Shown: positions 23,480-27,535 of the stretch, one piece after another | How positions within the stretch are numbered: position 1 is the stretch's first letter | Layout: each line of letters starts with the position of its first letter | Assembly (NCBI GenBank): GCA_946481425.1 | Contig: CAMLNT010000011.1 | Location: 1 to 27,535, forward strand | Source: an uncultured Brevundimonas sp. | Lineage (GTDB): Bacteria; Pseudomonadota; Alphaproteobacteria; Caulobacterales; Caulobacteraceae | Direction: 5' to 3' | DNA length: 27,535 bases | The notes under the pieces: generated by a model | What the model was told of the DNA's origin: nothing | The model's database searches: none | The model's input: the letters and a program-made list of their open reading frames with translations, nothing else | Translations under genes and position numbers: made by a program

Positions 23480-24892
23480 ATGTCCAGCGACGCCCCCCAC
23501 CTGTCCGACACCGAGGCCGCCCAGATGCTCGAGGATCTGGCGCTTGGCGAGGACTACGCCCTGACATCCGACTACGTCGAGATGGTCGTCGACGCGGCTG
23601 ACCGCGGCGACGGCATGCGTCTGCGCGAGCTGATCTCGGCCCTGCACCCGGCCGACGTGGCCGATCTGCTCGGCTTCCTGTCGGCCGAGCACCGTGACGA
23701 GGTTGTGCCGTGGCTTCCGCCGGACCTGCTGGCGGAGACGCTTCCGGAACTCGACGACAACGTCCGTGAGGACGTGCTCGAGAACATCGACCCCGGCGCC
23801 CTGGCGGAGGCGCTCCAGGAGCTGGATTCGGACGATGCGACGGGCATCGTCGAGGACCTGGAAGACGACCAGCGCCGCGCCGTTCTGGCGGCCATGCCAG
23901 AGGCCGAGCGAGCCGGTATCGAAAACGCCCTGCTCTACGGCGAGGACACCGCCGGCCGCCTCATGCAGCGCGAGGTCATGGCCGCGCCCCAGTTCTGGTC
24001 GGTCGGACACGCCATCGACCATATGCGCGGCCAGGCCGAGGACCTGCCCGAGCTGTTCTTCGACATCTATGTCGTCGATCCGTCCCAGCGTCCGGTCGGC
24101 GCGATTCCCGTCTCGAGCCTGCTGCGCGCCGCGCGCGATGTCCTGCTTACAGACCTGATGGAGCCGATCCAGGAGATCGCCGTCGATACCGAGCAGGAAG
24201 AAGTCGCCTACATTTTCGAGAAGTATCACCTGATCTCCGCGCCCGTGATCGACAAGGGCGGACGGCTGGTCGGCCAGATCACCGTCGACGACATCGTCAA
24301 CATCATCCAGGAAGAGAACCAGGAAGACATGCTGGCCCTGGCCGGCGTGACCGACGCGGGCCGCGACGCCAACGTCATGGAAGTCGTGCGCTCGCGCATT
24401 CCCTGGCTGGTGGTCAACCTTGGCACGGCGCTGGTCGCTTCCACGGTGATCGGCCTGTTCCAGGGCGAGATCGAGCAGTTGGTCGCCCTGGCGGTCCTGA
24501 TGCCGGTCGTGGCCTCCATCGGCGGGAATGCGGGGACCCAGGCCCTGACGGTGTCGGTCCGTGCCCTGGCGATGCGCGAAGTCTCGGCCGCCAACGGCTG
24601 GCGCATCCTGAGGCGTGAGATCGCCGTGGGCCTGACGAACGGGTCGGTGATCGCCCTGCTGCTCGCCGGCGTGACCTGGCTGTGGTTCCACCAGCCCCTG
24701 TTGTCGCTGGTCATTGGCCTGGCGGTGCTGATCAATCTGTGCGTGGCCGCCCTGGCCGGCACCCTGGCGCCGCTGGCGCTCGACCGTCTGGGGCGTGACC
24801 CGGCCGTCGCCTCGCCGGTCTTCGTGACCTGGATGACCGACACGATCGGTTTTCTGGCCTTCCTGGGCCTGGCGGGCTTGATCCTCCTTTAG
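23480..24892 (+). CDS. mgtE: Magnesium transporter MgtE
   Basis: The 470-residue Mg2+ channel has an N-terminal helical MgtE_N domain at about 45-145 (LHPADVADLLGFLSAEHR). Two CBS domains at about 150-275 (TDLMEPIQEIAVDT, GQITVDDIVNIIQEE) gate the pore. The C-terminal domain has five membrane helices with the family motif ASIGGNAGTQALT and a conserved Asp in WMTDTIGF near the pore. GGAGGGAGG before the ATG is a strong ribosome-binding site. The gene starts 55 bases after tRNA-Leu; I see no M-box riboswitch in that space. Confidence 0.96.
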   Translation: MSSDAPHLSDTEAAQMLEDLALGEDYALTSDYVEMVVDAADRGDGMRLRELISALHPADVADLLGFLSAEHRDEVVPWLPPDLLAETLPELDDNVREDVLENIDPGALAEALQELDSDDATGIVEDLEDDQRRAVLAAMPEAERAGIENALLYGEDTAGRLMQREVMAAPQFWSVGHAIDHMRGQAEDLPELFFDIYVVDPSQRPVGAIPVSSLLRAARDVLLTDLMEPIQEIAVDTEQEEVAYIFEKYHLISAPVIDKGGRLVGQITVDDIVNIIQEENQEDMLALAGVTDAGRDANVMEVVRSRIPWLVVNLGTALVASTVIGLFQGEIEQLVALAVLMPVVASIGGNAGTQALTVSVRALAMREVSAANGWRILRREIAVGLTNGSVIALLLAGVTWLWFHQPLLSLVIGLAVLINLCVAALAGTLAPLALDRLGRDPAVASPVFVTWMTDTIGFLAFLGLAGLILL

Positions 24893-24912
24893 CTTTACCG
24901 ACCTAGGAAGGG

Positions 24913-24928
24913 CGGCCCGGCCTTTGCT
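24913..24928 (+). promoter_or_regulatory. Sigma-54-type -24/-12 promoter of spmX
   Basis: CGGCCCGGCCTTTGCT aligns with the sigma-54 consensus TGGCAC-N5-TTGCW. The invariant GG and GC are exactly ten bases apart and TTGCT matches fully; two mismatches fall in the -24 hexamer. It would start transcription near 24939, 45 bases before the spmX ATG. In Caulobacter crescentus spmX depends on sigma-54 and the activator TacA, which agrees. Confidence 0.6.
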
Positions 24929-24983
24929 GGGTCGCTTTCGGGGCGAACCGCTTTGTCCCGGAATGGATCAGTACGGGTCAGTG

Positions 24984-26366
24984 ATGCAGCCGCGCCTGAA
25001 GATGTCTCGCGAAGGACTGGAGCTTCTCAAGAGCTTCGAGGGTCTGCGCCTGACCGCCGCGCGCCTGCCCGACGGCCGCTGGACCATGGGCCACGGCCAT
25101 ACCCAGTACGCCCGCGAAGGCGCGACAATCTCCGAGGCCGACGCCGAGGCGCTGCTGCTTTACGACCTGATCCCGGTGGTGGCGGCGGTCAACGAGGCTG
25201 TCGCCGTCGAGATTTCCCAGAACCAATTCGACGCCCTGGTCTGTTTCGCCTTCAACGTCGGCGTCGACGCCTTCCGCAGTTCCGAGGTTCTGACGCGCGT
25301 CAATCAGGAGCGGATGACCGAGGCCGCCCTGGCGATGGCGATCTGGCGCGCCGGAGCCTTCGACGGCCGTCGTGTAGTCCTGGACGCCCTGGTCCGTCGC
25401 CGCTCGGCCGAGGAAGCCCTGATGCTGGGCTCGGCCGTGCAGCCGACCCCGACCGACCTGATCCGGCCAGAGGTGGACCCCGTCGCCCAGGCCGCCCTGC
25501 CTGAAGCCCGTCCCGCCGATGTGAGCATCGATTTCGCGGCGCCGCAGGCCGAGGCTGATGTCACCGAATATCCCGGGCCCGAAGCCGCGCCGGAAGCGCC
25601 GTCCGCCGAGACGCCTGTCCCTGAGGCGCCGGCGATCGGGGAGCCGCCTTCCGAAGCCGCTTCCGTCGTCCCCGCCCATGACGCCCCGGCGCTGGCCGAG
25701 CCCACGCAGCATTCCGAACCTGAGCCCGCGACCGGTCCCCTGGTCGAGCACGCGCTCATGACACCAGAGCCGCCGCCGCCCAGTCCGACGGTCAGCGAGG
25801 CCAGCGTCTCGACCCGCATTTACGCCACCTATCCGACCGAGCCCTTCGCGCCTGCCCCCGTCGCCGCCGCGGAGCCACCGCAGGAAGCGGCCTCATCCCT
25901 GCCGATGATCGGAGAGGAAGGCGAGCCGGTCGTCAGTTCCGACCTGACCGAGCCTCCGCTGGTTCTGATCCTGACCTCCCCGCCGGAGATGGCCGAGCCG
26001 GTTCCTGCGCCGGTCGAGGACCAGACGGAGCCGCCGGCCGAAGGCCAGCCGGCGCTGTTCGACGCCGCGCCCGCGTCGCCGGCCGAGGACGGCGGCGTGA
26101 TCTTCTACGAGCCGATCGCCGACGCCGGCGAGAGCGAATCCCGCTGGCACAACTCGGCCGCCTATGTGGCGATGGGCGTGGTCGGTCTGGGCGCCTTCGG
26201 TTTTGGTGTGGCAGGCTTCCAGCTGGCCAGCGAGTCACCGGCCGCCAACGGCGCCTTCGACGAAAAGACCCTGATCGCCTGGGTGCTCGTCGGCATCGGC
26301 GTCGTCTGCGTCTGGATTTCGGCCTACAACCTGTTCAAGCGCCTGGGCACATCCGAGCCTGAGTGA
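24984..26366 (+). CDS. spmX: SpmX-like polar localisation factor with muramidase-like domain
   Basis: The 460-residue protein has a GH24 lysozyme-like domain at about 1-150 (MQPRLKMSREGLELLKSFEG, LPDGRWTMGHGHT, NQFDALVCFAFNVG). A Pro/Glu/Ala-rich linker of about 230 residues follows, then two membrane segments at about 393-414 and 428-449. This is the SpmX architecture of Caulobacterales, where it recruits the histidine kinase DivJ to the stalked pole or marks the stalk site. E19 keeps the GH24 catalytic position, T34 is kept, but the usual Asp is Leu28, so hydrolysis is probably weak or absent. ATG 24984 gives the SpmX N-terminus and lies after the sigma-54 match; upstream in-frame ATGs are less likely. 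Confidence 0.92.
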   Translation: MQPRLKMSREGLELLKSFEGLRLTAARLPDGRWTMGHGHTQYAREGATISEADAEALLLYDLIPVVAAVNEAVAVEISQNQFDALVCFAFNVGVDAFRSSEVLTRVNQERMTEAALAMAIWRAGAFDGRRVVLDALVRRRSAEEALMLGSAVQPTPTDLIRPEVDPVAQAALPEARPADVSIDFAAPQAEADVTEYPGPEAAPEAPSAETPVPEAPAIGEPPSEAASVVPAHDAPALAEPTQHSEPEPATGPLVEHALMTPEPPPPSPTVSEASVSTRIYATYPTEPFAPAPVAAAEPPQEAASSLPMIGEEGEPVVSSDLTEPPLVLILTSPPEMAEPVPAPVEDQTEPPAEGQPALFDAAPASPAEDGGVIFYEPIADAGESESRWHNSAAYVAMGVVGLGAFGFGVAGFQLASESPAANGAFDEKTLIAWVLVGIGVVCVWISAYNLFKRLGTSEPE

Positions 26367-26406
26367 GCGGCTTTCCGTCGCGGCGCCGGGGTGCTAACCC
26401 GCCGCC

Positions 26407-27535
26407 ATGAGCATTCCCTTCGCCCCCCAATCGATGGATTTCGGCCTCGGCGAGAACGCTGACGCCATCCGTGACACTACCGCCCGCTGGGCCGCCGACC
26501 GGCTGGCGCCACGCGCCGCGGAAATCGACGAGACCAACAAGTTCGCCCGCGACCTCTGGCCCGAGATGGGCGAATTGGGCCTGCACGGCATCACCGTCGA
26601 GGAAGAGTTCGGCGGCCTTGGCATGGGCTATCTCGAGCACGTGGTGGCGATGGAGGAGGTCTCTCGCGCCTCGGCCTCGATCGGCCTCAGCTACGGCGCT
26701 CACTCGAACCTGTGCGTGAACCAGATTCGCCGTTGGGGCACGCCGGAGCAGAAGCAGAAGTACCTCCCGAAACTGATCTCGGGCGAGCACCTTGGTTCGC
26801 TCGCCATGTCCGAAGCCGGTTCGGGCTCGGACGTCATGTCCATGCGCACCCGAGCCGAGAAGAAGGGCGACCGCTACATCCTGAACGGGACCAAGTTCTG
26901 GATTACCAACTCCCCGACCGCCGACACCCTGGTCGTCTATGCCCGCACGGGCGAGGGCAATGGCGGCGTGACCACCTTCCTGATCGAGAAGGGGATGAAG
27001 GGCTTCAGCGTTTCCAAGAAGCTCGACAAGATGGGCATGCGCGGCTCCGACACGGCCGAGCTGGTGTTCGAGGACTGCGAAGTCCCCGAGGAAAATGTCA
27101 TGGGCGGCGAGGGCCGCGGCGCGGCGGTTCTGATGTCGGGCCTCGACTACGAGCGCACCGTGCTGGCGGGTGGCCCGCTGGGCATCATGCAGGCGGCGCT
27201 GGACGTTGTCCTTCCCTACGTTCGGGACCGCAAGCAGTTCGGCAAGGCGATCGGCTCGTTCCAGCTGATGCAGGCCAAGGTCGCCGACATGTACGTGGCC
27301 CTTAACTCGGCCCGGACCTACGTCTACGCCGTGGCGCGCGCCTGCGACGCCGGCCAGACCACCCGCTATGACGCGGCCGGCGCGATCCTTCTGGCGTCCG
27401 AGAACGCCGTGAAGGTCTCGCTGGAGGCCGTTCAGGCACTCGGCGGCGCCGGCTACACCAAGGAATGGCCGGTCGAACGGCTGGTCCGCGACGCCAAGCT
27501 CTACGACATCGGAGCCGGCACCAACGAAATCCGCC
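26407..27535 (+). CDS. Isovaleryl-CoA dehydrogenase, N-terminal 376 residues (runs off right edge)
   Basis: This FAD enzyme of leucine breakdown converts isovaleryl-CoA to 3-methylcrotonyl-CoA. The open frame continues to the last base without a stop. Acyl-CoA dehydrogenase motifs appear in order: [87 protein letters not shown] and GAGTNEIR. E249 in SGLDYER sits where isovaleryl-CoA dehydrogenase has its catalytic base, unlike the C-terminal Glu of other acyl-CoA dehydrogenases. That supports this specificity. No strong ribosome-binding site is seen before ATG 26407. Expected neighbours further right would be methylcrotonyl-CoA carboxylase genes. Confidence 0.92.
   Translation, partial: MSIPFAPQSMDFGLGENADAIRDTTARWAADRLAPRAAEIDETNKFARDLWPEMGELGLHGITVEEEFGGLGMGYLEHVVAMEEVSRASASIGLSYGAHSNLCVNQIRRWGTPEQKQKYLPKLISGEHLGSLAMSEAGSGSDVMSMRTRAEKKGDRYILNGTKFWITNSPTADTLVVYARTGEGNGGVTTFLIEKGMKGFSVSKKLDKMGMRGSDTAELVFEDCEVPEENVMGGEGRGAAVLMSGLDYERTVLAGGPLGIMQAALDVVLPYVRDRKQFGKAIGSFQLMQAKVADMYVALNSARTYVYAVARACDAGQTTRYDAAGAILLASENAVKVSLEAVQALGGAGYTKEWPVERLVRDAKLYDIGAGTNEIR

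Noticed and set aside
23021..24691. Minus-strand open frame of 556 codons opposite mgtE, the tRNA and the FliN-like gene
   Set aside because: It would cross a tRNA gene and two conserved coding genes; composition is typical of a shadow frame.

Overview
The window comes from the chromosome of a high-GC alphaproteobacterium, most likely a member of Caulobacterales close to Brevundimonas or Caulobacter. The strongest marker is an SpmX homologue (24984-26366) with that protein's exact layout: GH24 muramidase-like domain, proline-rich linker and two C-terminal membrane segments. A cvpA-purF pair downstream of radA, a yfgM-like/bamB/der cluster and strongly GC-rich third codon positions fit the same group. 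I see no IS element, prophage, CRISPR array or rRNA. This is compact core chromosome with some lineage-specific genes.

Layout. 1-683 is the N-terminal part of guaB (minus). It is followed by a tandem DUF2061 membrane protein and a large secreted PPC-domain metallopeptidase, which converge. After a gene-poor gap (3580-3896) comes an ArsC/YffB-like thioredoxin-fold protein. Region 4336-7309 is the most unusual part. It holds three related small membrane proteins interleaved with two ECF sigma factor/anti-sigma-like pairs, and it ends in a strong terminator. Then come a YfgM-like TPR protein, bamB and der, which serve outer-membrane protein assembly and ribosome maturation. A tightly overlapping minus-strand operon, radA-cvpA-purF-SDR, converges on der.

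Region 15750-22883 is a mosaic of envelope and housekeeping genes: a DUF1176-like lipoprotein, a Yip1 membrane protein, a LOG-alr operon, an Ig-like lipoprotein, an L,D-transpeptidase, a HIT protein, a DUF4287/DUF5655 protein, a DUF805 protein and lipB. The right end carries an orphan FliN-like protein, tRNA-Leu(GAG), mgtE, spmX preceded by a sigma-54-type promoter match, and the start of an isovaleryl-CoA dehydrogenase gene that runs off the window.

The best candidate for an under-described system is the double cassette at 4336-7309. In it, membrane proteins sharing a cytoplasmic R-x-R/D...PP-x-x-L module sit beside ECF sigma factors whose presumed anti-sigma factors contain no zinc-binding Cys or His. 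Also worth a second look are three convergent gene pairs that share one CTAG as both stop codons, a paired REP-like palindrome before der, and a PurF that keeps a propeptide but lacks most Fe-S ligands.
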